Below are positions 1 through 10,403 of a DNA stretch of 64,000 bases, piece after piece. Where the stretch lies: positions 109,804 through 173,803 of the forward strand of contig JAUPTC010000047.1 of assembly GCA_030762895.1 (NCBI GenBank), given 5' to 3'. Within the stretch, counting starts at the first letter, position 1. Every line of letters begins with the position of its first letter. The notes beneath the pieces are model-generated. The model was given only the letters and a program-made list of their open reading frames with translations. It did no database searches and was not told where the DNA came from. The DNA comes from Sophora flavescens. Its lineage: Eukaryota; Streptophyta; Magnoliopsida; Fabales; Fabaceae. Position numbers and translations under genes: made by a program.

Positions 1-44
1 TTCAAATTTTTTCGGAAGTTTGAATTTTTCTTAGTGGTTTCTTC

Positions 45-952
45 ATGGAGTCACTAATGAAGAAAAATGATGCCAAGAAAATGGAGGATCTTTTCTATTC
101 TAGATGCTATGTGAAGGACAAGATATGTAGCTTGGTCATTGATAGAAAGGGTTACATCAACCTAGCTAGTACCACCATGGTGCAAAAGTTGGGACTTCCT
201 CTTCTAGAGCATCCACAACCGTATGTCATTTGGAGCATCCCGGAGTTTAGTGATTTTGGTGACGTGATGGTGAACAAACAAGTACGAGTGCCTTTCCGGA
301 TTGGGAGATATAAAGATGACGTTTTATGTGATGTGGTGCCCATGGAAACGAAGCACTTGTTACTTGGGCGTCCATGGAGGATTGAACGACAAGCGAGATA
401 TGATGCCGACAACGACAAGTACTCATTTGTATTTAATAATCGCAAAATTACTCTTGGACCATTGTCACCAAAACAAGTGTATGAAGATCAAATGTACTTG
501 AAAGGAGAGAGTGAGAGAAAAAGAATGATTGAGAAAAACAATAAAAGAAGAGTGTTTGGTGAATGAGGAAAGCAAAGAAGGAGAAGTAATAAAAAAAAGA
601 AAGCCATGAGAAAAAGGTAGAAGAAAAGGGAATGGAGGAAAACAAACAGAATGAAAAAGACGTTGAGAAAAAGGTGGAGACTGCATTTTTTGAAGGGGAA
701 AATAAAAAGAAAAAAATTGAGGCAAAGGTTGAAAGAGGAATTGAGAGTCTTCCTATAAAAGAAAATAAGGTGAAGGGAGCAATGTTGGCAAGGCAGCCTA
801 TATATATCTTTCTATGTAAAGATGCTTGTTTGACTACTAATGCAAACTCTTTGCCTAGAGGTGATGACTCCATTTTGAAGGAAGTTGAAGAAACAATTCC
901 AAGAGAGGTGCCCCATGGATTCAAAATGGTTGTGTTTGAACCCGGAGGATAA
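45..952 (+). pseudogene. Unit 1 protease-derived ORF, frameshifted
   Basis: The start is the ATG after an in-frame TGA at 21-23. The open part runs 45-566 (173 codons) and contains the whole retropepsin-like domain. An extra A in GAGAAAAACAAT near 535 shifts the frame and an eight-A run near 591 shifts it again. The Lys/Glu linker and C-terminal connector continue 632-952 in another frame. Codon 106 is TTA, as in units 2 and 3 only. Confidence 0.8.
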
Positions 953-973
953 AGAAGACTCCTTAAGGCAATA

Positions 974-1018
974 AATTCGAGGTCGAATTCTTTTCAAGAG
1001 GGAGGGAATGATGCAAAC
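974..1018 (+). pseudogene. Remnant of the pol C-terminus (unit 1)
   Basis: Read in the frame beginning at 974, the bases encode NSRSNSFQEGGNDAN, which resembles the Gly/Asn-rich tail that ends pol in many plant Ty3/gypsy elements and overlaps the polypurine tract. The consensus ORF stops at 952, so RT, RNase H and integrase are missing between it and this tail. The same remnant precedes each LTR. Confidence 0.55.
996..1008 (+). other. Polypurine tract, reference copy
   Basis: AAGAGGGAGGGAA is a 13-base all-purine tract that abuts the TG of the LTR. It is the expected primer for plus-strand DNA synthesis. Most units keep it exactly; unit 11 has an AG insertion (GAGGGAGAGGAA), unit 33 reads GAGCGAGGGAA and unit 34 GAGTGTGGGAA, the last two interrupted by pyrimidines. 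Confidence 0.9.
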
Positions 1019-1280
1019 CAAGGACGATGTCCAATTTGAGGCCAAATTAATATTTTTGATGAAAATTTTATTTTCATTGTGGTGAACCCGTATGCTTGAT
1101 TTTGGTCCGATCTTGATCTACGAATCTCCGATTGATGCATTCTTTCGTGCGTTGGAAAGCTTAGGGAATTATCTACAAATCATATCTCAGGCCCCTTGAC
1201 CAAATTCGGCTTCTATCATGGTGAAAAAGGGCTGCAAGTTTAATACGAATTCTTGGACCTTAAATGAGTTATATGTTAAT

Positions 1281-1316
1281 TGGGCTACACTAAGCTTGAT
1301 GAATGAGCAAGGCCCA
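1281..1316. promoter_or_regulatory. Inverted pair of TGGGCY motifs in the LTR
   Basis: TGGGCT at 1281-1286 and GGCCCA (TGGGCC on the other strand) at 1311-1316 face each other. TGGGCY is the plant site II element recognised by TCP factors in many proliferation-linked promoters. The pair is kept in nearly all LTR copies and lies upstream of the TATA-like motif. A promoter role is an inference from motif identity and position only. Confidence 0.3.
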
Positions 1317-1494
1317 TTATGAATGGTGGCTGGCACGTTTTTGGAACTTACAAAGGAGAGCAACCTTTGGCTTGCATGCCTAGGTAACTCCTTTAGAAGT
1401 TATGGAACCACTTTTATTATTTTCTTAAGTAGGATAGTTATGTTCTTTTAATAACCACTTAGTGGAGAGTTATGTCTAGTTATTAGGAGTTTAT

Positions 1495-1510
1495 GTCATC
1501 TTATGATGAC
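1495..1510. other. Perfect 6-bp hairpin in LTR
   Basis: GTCATC, a TTAT loop, then GATGAC. The two arms are exact reverse complements, and the structure is unchanged in almost every LTR copy; it is disturbed only in the decayed copies near the right end. It lies just upstream of the TATA-like motif, so it could be a dyad protein-binding site. No function is shown. Confidence 0.4.
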
Positions 1511-1533
1511 CTTTGGTTTTTATTTCCCTATGC

Positions 1534-1541
1534 TATATGTA
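1534..1541 (+). promoter_or_regulatory. TATA-like motif of the LTR promoter
   Basis: TATATGTA sits about 525 bp into the 822 bp LTR, where the U3/R boundary of a plant LTR could lie. It is the best TATA candidate in the LTR and is kept in all legible copies. No transcription start can be read from sequence. Confidence 0.35.
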
Positions 1542-1832
1542 CACACCTATTACATGATGAATGATAACTTTGAGCTCAATTTGGATTGATTCCATTTGTG
1601 AGAGTGTTTTCTCTCTTGGGTTCTTCATTGAGCCAACCCTTGTTCTTATCAAGAATCCAAGATTCTTGTGGCGAACATCACCTTGGCTTATCAAATCCCC
1701 TTGGACTTGTGGCGCCTACCTCCCATTTCTCATCTTATCCAATTTTGTATTTCATCTTCTTCTATAATTTTTGTTGTCACTCAAGGATAGATCCGAAAAT
1801 CTACATGCTCCTTTTTAGGATCATATATCATT

Positions 1833-1846
1833 TGGTATCAGAGCCA
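1833..1846 (+). other. Primer-binding site (tRNA-iMet type), reference copy
   Basis: TGGTATCAGAGCCA follows the LTR end (1830) after a TT spacer. These 14 bases are complementary to the 3' end of plant initiator tRNA-Met; the match stops at the next base. Minus-strand DNA synthesis of LTR retrotransposons starts here. Most units have the same site two bases after their LTR end. Units 13, 15, 27 and 30 read TGGCATCAGAGCC instead. Confidence 0.92.
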
Positions 1847-1864
1847 TCCTTCCTAGAGTGACTT

Positions 1865-1900
1865 ATGATTTTGTTTTTTCAAATTTTTTCGGAAGTTTGA
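1865..1900 (+). other. 11-codon upstream ORF in the leader
   Basis: An ATG 57 nt before the main start opens 11 codons and ends at TGA (1898-1900), 24 nt before and in the same frame as the main ATG at 1922. Units 2-4 and many units from 18 on keep this ATG; units 5-17 read TTGTGATT at the same place and lack it. A leader ORF of this kind could lower translation of the main ORF, but that is inference. Confidence 0.4.
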
Positions 1901-1921
1901 ATTTTTCTTAGTGGTTTCTTC

Positions 1922-2832
1922 ATGGAGTCACTAATGAAGAAAAATGATGCCAAGAAAATGGAGGATCTTTTCTATTCTAGATGCTATGTGAAGGACAAGA
2001 TATGTAGCTTGGTCATTGATAGAAAGGGTTACATCAACCTAGCTAGTACCACCATGGTGCAAAAGTTGGGACTTCCTCTTCTAGAGCATCCACAACCGTA
2101 TGTCATTTGGAGCATCCCGGAGTTTAGTGATTTTGGTGACGTGATGGTGAACAAACAAGTACGAGTGCCTTTCCGGATTGGGAGATATAAAGATGACGTT
2201 TTATGTGATGTGGTGCCCATGGAAACGAAGCACTTGTTACTTGGGCGTCCATGGAGGATTGAACGACAAGCGAGATATGATGCCGACAACGACAAGTACT
2301 CATTTGTATTTAATAATCGCAAAATTACTCTTGGACCATTGTCACCAAAACAAGTGTATGAAGATCAAATGTACTTGAAAGGAGAGAGTGAGAGAAAAAG
2401 AATGATTGAGAAAAACAATAAAAGAAGAGTGTTTGGTGAATGAGGAAAGCAAAGAAGGAGAAGTAATAAAAAAAAAAGAAAGCCATGAGAAAAAGGTAGA
2501 AGAAAAGGGAATGGAGGAAAACAAACAGAATGAAAAAGACGTTGAGAAAAAGGTGGAGGCTGCATTTTTTGAAGGGGAAAATAAAAAGAAAAAAAATTGA
2601 GGCAAAGGTTGAAAGAGGAATTGAGAGTCTTCCTATAAAAGAAAATAAGGTGAAGGGAGCAATGTTGGCAAGGCAGCCTATATATATCTTTCTATGTAAA
2701 GATGCTTGTTTGACTACTAATGCAAACTCTTTGCCTAGAGGTGATGACTCCATTTTGAAGGAAGTTGAAGAAACAATTCCAAGAGAGGTGCCCCATGGAT
2801 TCAAAATGGTTGTGTTTGAACCCGGAGGATAA
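1922..2832 (+). pseudogene. Unit 2 protease-derived ORF, frameshifted
   Basis: Open 1922-2443 (173 codons), then the same extra A as unit 1 in GAGAAAAACAAT. The A run after GTAAT has ten A, a length that would by itself keep frame. The C-terminal part is open 2530-2832. GAG>GAGGCT gives Glu-Ala where other copies have Glu-Thr in the linker. Confidence 0.78.
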
Positions 2833-2888
2833 AGAAGACTCCTTAAGGCAATAAATTCGAGGTCGAATTCTTTTCAAGAGGGAGGGAA

Positions 2889-3710
2889 TGATGCAAACCA
2901 AGGACGATGTCCAATTTGAGGCCAAATTAATATTTTTGATGAAAATTTTATTTTCATTGTGGTGAACCCGTATGCTTGATTTTGGTCCGATCTTGATCTA
3001 CGAATCTCCGATTGATGCATTCTTTCGTGCGTTGGAAAGCTTAGGGAATTATCTACAAATCATATCTCAGGCCCCTTGACCAAATTCGGCTTCTATCATG
3101 GTGAAAAAGGGCTGCAAGTTTAATACGAATTCTTGGACCTTAAATGAGTTATATGTTAATTGGGCTACACTAAGCTTGATGAATGAGCAAGGCCCATTAT
3201 GAATGGTGGCTGGCACGTTTTTGGAACTTACAAAGGAGAGCAACCTTTGGCTTGCATGCCTAGGTAACTCCTTTAGAAGTTATGGAACCACTTTTATTAT
3301 TTTCTTAAGTAGGATAGTTATGTTCTTTTAATAACCACTTAGTGGAGAGTTATGTCTAGTTATTAGGAGTTTATGTCATCTTATGATGACCTTTGGTTTT
3401 TATTTCCCTATGCTATATGTACACACCTATTACATGATGAATGATAACTTTGAGCTCAATTTGGATTGATTCCATTTGTGAGAGTGTTTTCTCTCTTGGG
3501 TTCTTCATTGAGCCAACCCTTGTTCTTATCAAGAATCCAAGATTCTTGTGGCGAACATCACCTTGGCTTATCAAATCCCCTTGGACTTGTGGCGCCTACC
3601 TCCCATTTCTCATCTTATCCAATTTTGTATTTCATCTTCTTCTATAATTTTTGTTGTCACTCAAGGATAGATCCGAAAATCTACATGCTCCTTTTTAGGA
3701 TCATATATCA
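2889..3710 (+). mobile_element. LTR 2, 822 bp
   Basis: It carries the left-edge variant set: TTCGTGCG, GGCCCCTTGACC, GAGCTC and TTGTTGTCAC. No difference from LTR 1 was noticed by eye. Confidence 0.92.
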
Positions 3711-3801
3711 TTTGGTATCAGAGCCATCCTTCCTAGAGTGACTTATGATTTTGTTTTTTCAAATTTTTTCGGAAGTTTGAATTTTTCTTAGTGGTTTCTT
3801 C

Positions 3802-4323
3802 ATGGAGTCACTAATGAAGAAAAATGATGCCAAGAAAATGGAGGATCTTTTCTATTCTAGATGCTATGTGAAGGACAAGATATGTAGCTTGGTCATTGAT
3901 AGAAAGGGTTACATCAACCTAGCTAGTACCACCATGGTGCAAAAGTTGGGACTTCCTCTTCTAGAGCATCCACAACCGTATGTCATTTGGAGCATCCCGG
4001 AGTTTAGTGATTTTGGTGACGTGATGGTGAACAAACAAGTACGAGTGCCTTTCCGGATTGGGAGATATAAAGATGACGTTTTATGTGATGTGGTGCCCAT
4101 GGAAACGAAGCACTTGTTACTTGGGCGTCCATGGAGGATTGAACGACAAGCGAGATATGATGCCGACAACGACAAGTACTCATTTGTATTTAATAATCGC
4201 AAAATTACTCTTGGACCATTGTCACCAAAACAAGTGTATGAAGATCAAATGTACTTGAAAGGAGAGAGTGAGAGAAAAAGAATGATTGAGAAAAACAATA
4301 AAAGAAGAGTGTTTGGTGAATGA
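3802..4323 (+). pseudogene. Unit 3 protease domain, 173 codons
   Basis: Intact protease-like domain ending through the extra A shared with units 1, 2 and 6. The downstream half of the element continues at 4409-4711. Confidence 0.75.
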
Positions 4324-4408
4324 GGAAAGCAAAGAAGGAGAAGTAATAAAAAAAAAGAAAGCCATGAGAAAAAGGTAGAAGAAAAGGGAATGGAGGAAAA
4401 CAAACAGA

Positions 4409-4711
4409 ATGAAAAAGACGTTGAGAAAAAGGTGGAGACTGCATTTTTTGAAGGGGAAAATAAAAAGAAAAAAAATTGAGGCAAAGGTTGAAAGAGGAAT
4501 TGAGAGTCTTCCTATAAAAGAAAATAAGGTGAAGGGAGCAATGTTGGCAAGGCAGCCTATATATATCTTTCTATGTAAAGATGCTTGTTTGACTACTAAT
4601 GCAAACTCTTTGCCTAGAGGTGATGACTCCATTTTGAAGGAAGTTGAAGAAACAATTCCAAGAGAGGTGCCCCATGGATTCAAAATGGTTGTGTTTGAAC
4701 CCGGAGGATAA
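4409..4711 (+). pseudogene. Unit 3 C-terminal connector fragment
   Basis: Open frame holding the basic linker end and the conserved connector that ends in EPGG. It is out of frame with the upstream half because of the nine-A run after GTAAT and an eight-A run before TTGAGG. Confidence 0.6.
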
Positions 4712-4767
4712 AGAAGACTCCTTAAGGCAATAAATTCGAGGTCGAATTCTTTTCAAGAGGGAGGGAA

Positions 4768-5589
4768 TGATGCAAACCAAGGACGATGTCCAATTTGAGG
4801 CCAAATTAATATTTTTGATGAAAATTTTATTTTCATTGTGGTGAACCCGTATGCTTGATTTTGGTCCGATCTTGATCTACGAATCTCCGATTGATGCATT
4901 CTTTCGTGCGTTGGAAAGCTTAGGGAATTATCTACAAATCATATCTCAGGCCCCTTGACCAAATTCGGCTTCTATCATGGTGAAAAAGGGCTGCAAGTTT
5001 AATACGAATTCTTGGACCTTAAATGAGTTATATGTTAATTGGGCTACACTAAGCTTGATGAATGAGCAAGGCCCATTATGAATGGTGGCTGGCACGTTTT
5101 TGGAACTTACAAAGGAGAGCAACCTTTGGCTTGCATGCCTAGGTAACTCCTTTAGAAGTTATGGAACCACTTTTATTATTTTCTTAAGTAGGATAGTTAT
5201 GTTCTTTTAATAACCACTTAGTGGAGAGTTATGTCTAGTTATTAGGAGTTTATGTCATCTTATGATGACCTTTGGTTTTTATTTCCCTATGCTATATGTA
5301 CACACCTATTACATGATGAATGATAACTTTGAGCTCAATTTGGATTGATTCCATTTGTGAGAGTGTTTTCTCTCTTGGGTTCTTCATTGAGCCAACCCTT
5401 GTTCTTATCAAGAATCCAAGATTCTTGTGGCGAACATCACCTTGGCTTATCAAATCCCCTTGGACTTGTGGCGCCTACCTCCCATTTCTCATCTTATCCA
5501 ATTTTGTATTTCATCTTCTTCTATAATTTTTGTTGTCACTCAAGGATAGATCCGAAAATCTACATGCTCCTTTTTAGGATCATATATCA
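4768..5589 (+). mobile_element. LTR 3, 822 bp
   Basis: Same variant set as LTRs 1 and 2. It is the last copy on the left with TTCGTGCG before the TTCGAGCG block. Confidence 0.92.
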
Positions 5590-5681
5590 TTTGGTATCAG
5601 AGCCATCCTTCCTAGAGTGACTTATGATTTTGTTTTTTCAACTTTTTTTCAGAAGTTTGAATTTTTCTTAGTGGTTTCTTC

Positions 5682-6588
5682 ATGGAGTCACTAATGAAGA
5701 AAAATGATGCCAAGAAAATGGAGGATCTTTTCTATTCTAGATGCTATGTGAAGGACAAGATATGTAGCTTGGTCATTGATAGAAAGGGTTACATCAACCT
5801 AGCTAGTACCACCATGGTGCAAAAGTTGGGACTTCCTCTTCTAGAGCATCCACAACCGTATGTCATTTGGAGCATCCCGGAGTTTAGTGATTTTGGTGAC
5901 GTGATGGTGAACAAACAAGTACGAGTGCCTTTCCGGATTGGGAGATATAAAGATGACGTTTTATGTGATGTGGTGCCCATGGAAACGAAGCACTTGTTGC
6001 TTGGGCGTCCATGGAGGATTGAACGACAAGCGAGATATGATGCCGACAACGACAAGTACTCATTTGTATTTAATAATCGCAAAATTACTCTTGGACCATT
6101 GTCACCAAAACAAGTGTATGAAGATCAAATGTACTTGAAAGGAGAGAGTGAGAGAAAAAGAATGATTGAGAAAACAATAAAAGAAGAGTGTTTGGTGAAT
6201 GAGGAAAGCAAAGAAGGAGAAGTAATAAAAAAAAGAAAGCCATGAGAAAAAGGTAGAAGAAAAGGGAATGGAGGAAAACAAACAGAATGAAAAAGACGTT
6301 GAGAAAAAGGTGGAGACTGCATTTTTTGAAGGGGAAAATAAAAAGAAAAAAATTGAGGCAAAGGTTGAAAGAGGAATTGAGAGTCTTCCTATAAAAGAAA
6401 ATAAGGTGAAGGGAGCAATGTTGGCAAGGCAGCCTATATATATCTTTCTATGTAAAGATGCTTGTTTGACTACTAATGCAAACTCTTTGCCTAGAGGTGA
6501 TGACTCCATTTTGAAGGAAGTTGAAGAAACAATTCCAAGAGAGGTGCCCCATGGATTCAAAATGGTTGTGTTTGAACCCGGAGGATAA
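5682..6588 (+). pseudogene. Unit 4 protease-derived ORF, one break
   Basis: Open 5682-6245 (187 codons) into the Lys/Glu linker. The break is the eight-A run after GTAAT (seven keeps frame). The rest is open 6268-6588 and includes the second A run in frame, so a single 1-nt change separates this copy from the full ORF. The leader reads TTCAACTTTTTTTCAGAAG, unlike its neighbours. Confidence 0.8.
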
Positions 6589-6644
6589 AGAAGACTCCTT
6601 AAGGCAATAAATTCGAGGTCGAATTCTTTTCAAGAGGGAGGGAA

Positions 6645-7466
6645 TGATGCAAACCAAGGACGATGTCCAATTTGAGGCCAAATTAATATTTTTGATGAAA
6701 ATTTTATTTTCATTGTGGTGAACCCGTATGCTTGATTTTGGTCCGATCTTGATCTACGAATCTCCGATTGATGCATTCTTTCGAGCGTTGGAAAGCTTAG
6801 GGAATTATCTACAAATCATATCTCAGGCCCCTTGACCAAATTCGGCTTCTATCATGGTGAAAAAGGGCTGCAAGTTTAATACGAATTCTTGGACCTTAAA
6901 TGAGTTATATGTTAATTGGGCTACACTAAGCTTGATGAATGAGCAAGGCCCATTATGAATGGTGGCTGGCACGTTTTTGGAACTTACAAAGGAGAGCAAC
7001 CTTTGGCTTGCATGCCTAGGTAACTCCTTTAGAAGTTATGGAACCACTTTTATTATTTTCTTAAGTAGGATAGTTATGTTCTTTTAATAACCACTTAGTG
7101 GAGAGTTATGTCTAGTTATTAGGAGTTTATGTCATCTTATGATGACCTTTGGTTTTTATTTCCCTATGCTATATGTACACACCTATTACATGATGAATGA
7201 TAACTTTGAGCTCAATTTGGATTGATTCCATTTGTGAGAGTGTTTTCTCTCTTGGGTTCTTCATTGAGCCAACCCTTGTTCTTATCAAGAATCCAAGATT
7301 CTTGTGGCGAACATCACCTTGGCTTATCAAATCCCCTTGGACTTGTGGCGCCTACCTCCCATTTCTCATCTTATCCAATTTTGTATTTCATCTTCTTCTA
7401 TAATTTTTGTTGTCACTCAAGGATAGATCCGAAAATCTACATGCTCCTTTTTAGGATCATATATCA
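6645..7466 (+). mobile_element. LTR 4, 822 bp
   Basis: First copy with TTCGAGCG. It otherwise keeps GAGCTC and TTGTTGTCAC like LTRs 1-3, so it is a transition copy between blocks. Confidence 0.92.
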
Positions 7467-7557
7467 TTTGGTATCAGAGCCATCCTTCCTAGAGTGACTT
7501 GTGATTTTGTTTTTTCAAATTTTTTCGGAAGTTTGAATTTTTCTTAGTGGTTTCTTC

Positions 7558-8466
7558 ATGGAGTCACTAATGAAGAAAAATGATGCCAAGAAAATGGAGG
7601 ATCTTTTCTATTCTAGATGCTATGTGAAGGACAAGATATGTAGCTTGGTCATTGATAGAAAGGGTTACATCAACCTAGCTAGTACCACCATGGTGCAAAA
7701 GTTGGGACTTCCTCTTCTAGAGCATCCACAACCGTATGTCATTTGGAGCATCCCGGAGTTTAGTGATTTTGGTGACGTGATGGTGAACAAACAAGTACGA
7801 GTGCCTTTCCGGATTGGGAGATATAAAGATGACGTTTTATGTGATGTGGTGCCCATGGAAACGAAGCACTTGTTGCTTGGGCGTCCATGGAGGATTGAAC
7901 GACAAGCGAGATATGATGCCGACAACGACAAGTACTCATTTGTATTTAATAATCGCAAAATTACTCTTGGACCATTGTCACCAAAACAAGTGTATGAAGA
8001 TCAAATGTACTTGAAAGGAGAGAGTGAGAGAAAAAGAATGATTGAGAAAACAATAAAAGAAGAGTGTTTGGTGAATGAGGAAAGCAAAGAAGGAGAAGTA
8101 ATAAAAAAAAAGAAAGCCATGAGAAAAAGGTAGAAGAAAAGGGAATGGAGGAAAACAAACAGAATGAAAAAGACGTTGAGAAAAAGGTGGAGACTGCATT
8201 TTTTGAAGGGGAAAATAAAAAGAAAAAAAATTGAGGCAAAGGTTGAAAGAGGAATTGAGAGTCTTCCTATAAAAGAAAATAAGGTGAAGGGAGCAATGTT
8301 GGCAAGGCAGCCTATATATATCTTTCTATGTAAAGATGCTTGTTTGACTACTAATGCAAACTCTTTGCCTAGAGGTGATGACTCCATTTTGAAGGAAGTT
8401 GAAGAAACAATTCCAAGAGAGGTGCCCCATGGATTCAAAATGGTTGTGTTTGAACCCGGAGGATAA
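7558..8466 (+). pseudogene. Unit 5 protease-derived ORF, frameshifted
   Basis: Open 7558-8133 (191 codons); a nine-A run after GTAAT leads to a stop after AMRKR. The C-terminal part is open 8164-8466. This is the first unit whose leader reads TTGTGATT and so lacks the upstream ATG. Confidence 0.78.
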
Positions 8467-8522
8467 AGAAGACTCCTTAAGGCAATAAATTCGAGGTCGA
8501 ATTCTTTTCAAGAGGGAGGGAA

Positions 8523-9344
8523 TGATGCAAACCAAGGACGATGTCCAATTTGAGGCCAAATTAATATTTTTGATGAAAATTTTATTTTCATTGTGGTGAA
8601 CCCGTATGCTTGATTTTGGTCCGATCTTGATCTACGAATCTCCGATTGATGCATTCTTTCGAGCGTTGGAAAGCTTTAGGAATTATCTACAAATCATATC
8701 TCAGGCCCCTTGACCAAATTCGGCTTCTATCATGGTGAAAAAGGGCTGCAAGTTTAATACGAATTCTTGGACCTTAAATGAGTTATATGTTAATTGGGCT
8801 ACACTAAGCTTGATGAATGAGCAAGGCCCATTATGAATGGTGGCTGGCACGTTTTTGGAACTTACAAAGGAGAGCAACCTTTGGCTTGCATGCCTAGGTA
8901 ACTCCTTTAGAAGTTATGGAACCACTTTTATTATTTTCTTAAGTAGGATAGTTATGTTCTTTTAATAACCACTTAGTGGAGAGTTATGTCTAGTTATTAG
9001 GAGTTTATGTCATCTTATGATGACCTTTGGTTTTTATTTCCCTATGCTATATGTACACACCTATTACATGATGAATGATAACTTTGAGCTCAATTTGGAT
9101 TGATTCCATTTGTGAGAGTGTTTTCTCTCTTGGGTTCTTCATTGAGCCAACCCTTGTTCTTATCAAGAATCCAAGATTCTTGTGGCGAACATCACCTTGG
9201 CTTATCAAATCCCCTTGGACTTGTGGCGCCTACCTCCCATTTCTCATCTTATCCAATTTTGTATTTCATCTTCTTCTATAATTTTTGTTGTCACTCAAGG
9301 ATAGATCCGAAAATCTACATGCTCCTTTTTAGGATCATATATCA
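8523..9344 (+). mobile_element. LTR 5, 822 bp
   Basis: As LTR 4, with a private GCTTTAGGAATT in place of GCTTAGGGAATT. Last copy with GAGCTC. Confidence 0.92.
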
Positions 9345-9436
9345 TTTGGTATCAGAGCCATCCTTCCTAGAGTGACTTGTGATTTTGTTTTTTCAATTTT
9401 TTTTCGGAAGTTTGAATTTTTCTTAGTGGTTTCTTC

Positions 9437-10347
9437 ATGGAGTCACTAATGAAGAAAAATGATGCCAAGAAAATGGAGGATCTTTTCTATTCTAGATGCT
9501 ATGTGAAGGACAAGATATGTAGCTTGGTCATTGATAGAAAGGGTTACATCAACCTAGCTAGTACCACCATGGTGCAAAAGTTGGGACTTCCTCTTCTAGA
9601 GCATCCACAACCGTATGTCATTTGGAGCATCCCGGAGTTTAGTGATTTTGGTGACGTGATGGTGAACAAACAAGTACGAGTGCCTTTCCGGATTGGGAGA
9701 TATAAAGATGACGTTTTATGTGATGTGGTGCCCATGGAAACGAAGCACTTGTTGCTTGGGCGTCCATGGAGGATTGAACGACAAGCTGAGATATGATGCC
9801 GACAACGACAAGTACTCATTTGTATTTAATAATCGCAAAATTACTCTTGGACCATTGTCACCAAAACAAGTGTATGAAGATCAAATGTACTTGAAAGGAG
9901 AGAGTGAGAGAAAAAGAATGATTGAGAAAAACAATAAAAGAAGAGTGTTTGGTGAATGAGGAAAGCAAAGAAGGAGAAGTAATAAAAAAAAAGAAAGCCA
10001 TGAGAAAAAGGTAGAAGAAAAGGGAATGGAGGAAAACAAACAGAATGAAAAAGACGTTGAGAAAAAGGTGGAGACTGCATTTTTTGAAGGGGAAAATAAA
10101 AAGAAAAAAAATTGAGGCAAAGGTTGAAAGAGGAATTGAGAGTCTTCCTATAAAAGAAAATAAGGTGAAGGGAGCAATGTTGGCAAGGCAGCCTATATAT
10201 ATCTTTCTATGTAAAGATGCTTGTTTGACTACTAATGCAAACTCTTTGCCTAGAGGTGATGACTCTATTTTGAAGGAAGTTGAAGAAACAATTCCAAGAG
10301 AGGTGCCCCATGGATTCAAAATGGTTGTGTTTGAACCCGGAGGATAA
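9437..10347 (+). pseudogene. Unit 6 protease-derived ORF, three breaks
   Basis: Open 9437-9796 (119 codons). An extra T (GCTGAG for GCGAG) after the LLLGRPW motif ends it. The protease tail continues 9693-9959 and is closed by the extra A seen in units 1-3. The connector is open 10045-10347. It combines the left-edge extra A with the GCTGAG variant typical of units 10-16, and is the first unit with GACTCT for GACTCC. Confidence 0.75.
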
Positions 10348-10403
10348 AGAAGACTCCTTAAGGCAATAAATTCGAGGTCGAATTCTTTTCAAGAGGGAGG
10401 GAA

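Larger units (their letters stand above)
1009..1830 (+). mobile_element. LTR 1 (reference copy), 822 bp
   Basis: It begins TGATG directly after a purine tract and ends ATATCA two bases before a tRNA-Met-type primer-binding site, so both ends are set by the standard retrotransposon signals (TG...CA, 4-bp inverted TGAT/ATCA). It holds a TATA-like TATATGTA (1534-1541), an inverted pair of TGGGCY/GGCCCA motifs (1281-1316) and a perfect hairpin (1495-1510). Open frames inside it, such as 1561-1767 and 1586-1861, show no recognisable domain and are not called genes. The 5' ~320 bp is the variable part among copies, while the 3' ~490 bp is almost constant. U3, R and U5 boundaries are not assignable with certainty. 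Confidence 0.93.

Noticed and set aside
448..924. Long Phe/Ser-rich antisense ORFs (for example 448-924, repeated in each unit)
   Set aside because: They are the complement of the A/G-rich Lys/Glu linker; their length follows from base composition and they hold no recognisable domain.
1833..1846. A tRNA gene at the tRNA-Met-like sequence
   Set aside because: Only the 14 bases complementary to the tRNA 3' end are present, next to the LTR end, as expected of a primer-binding site.
1561..1861. Two overlapping + strand ORFs of 68 and 91 codons in each LTR
   Set aside because: They lie across the LTR 3' half and end in the PBS; no domain similarity, and the frame changes with run length from unit to unit.
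9437..9959. Programmed +1 frameshifting between the two halves of the protease at GCTGAG
   Set aside because: The extra T splits the protease domain itself, is missing in many units and has no conserved slippery context or downstream structure that I can see.
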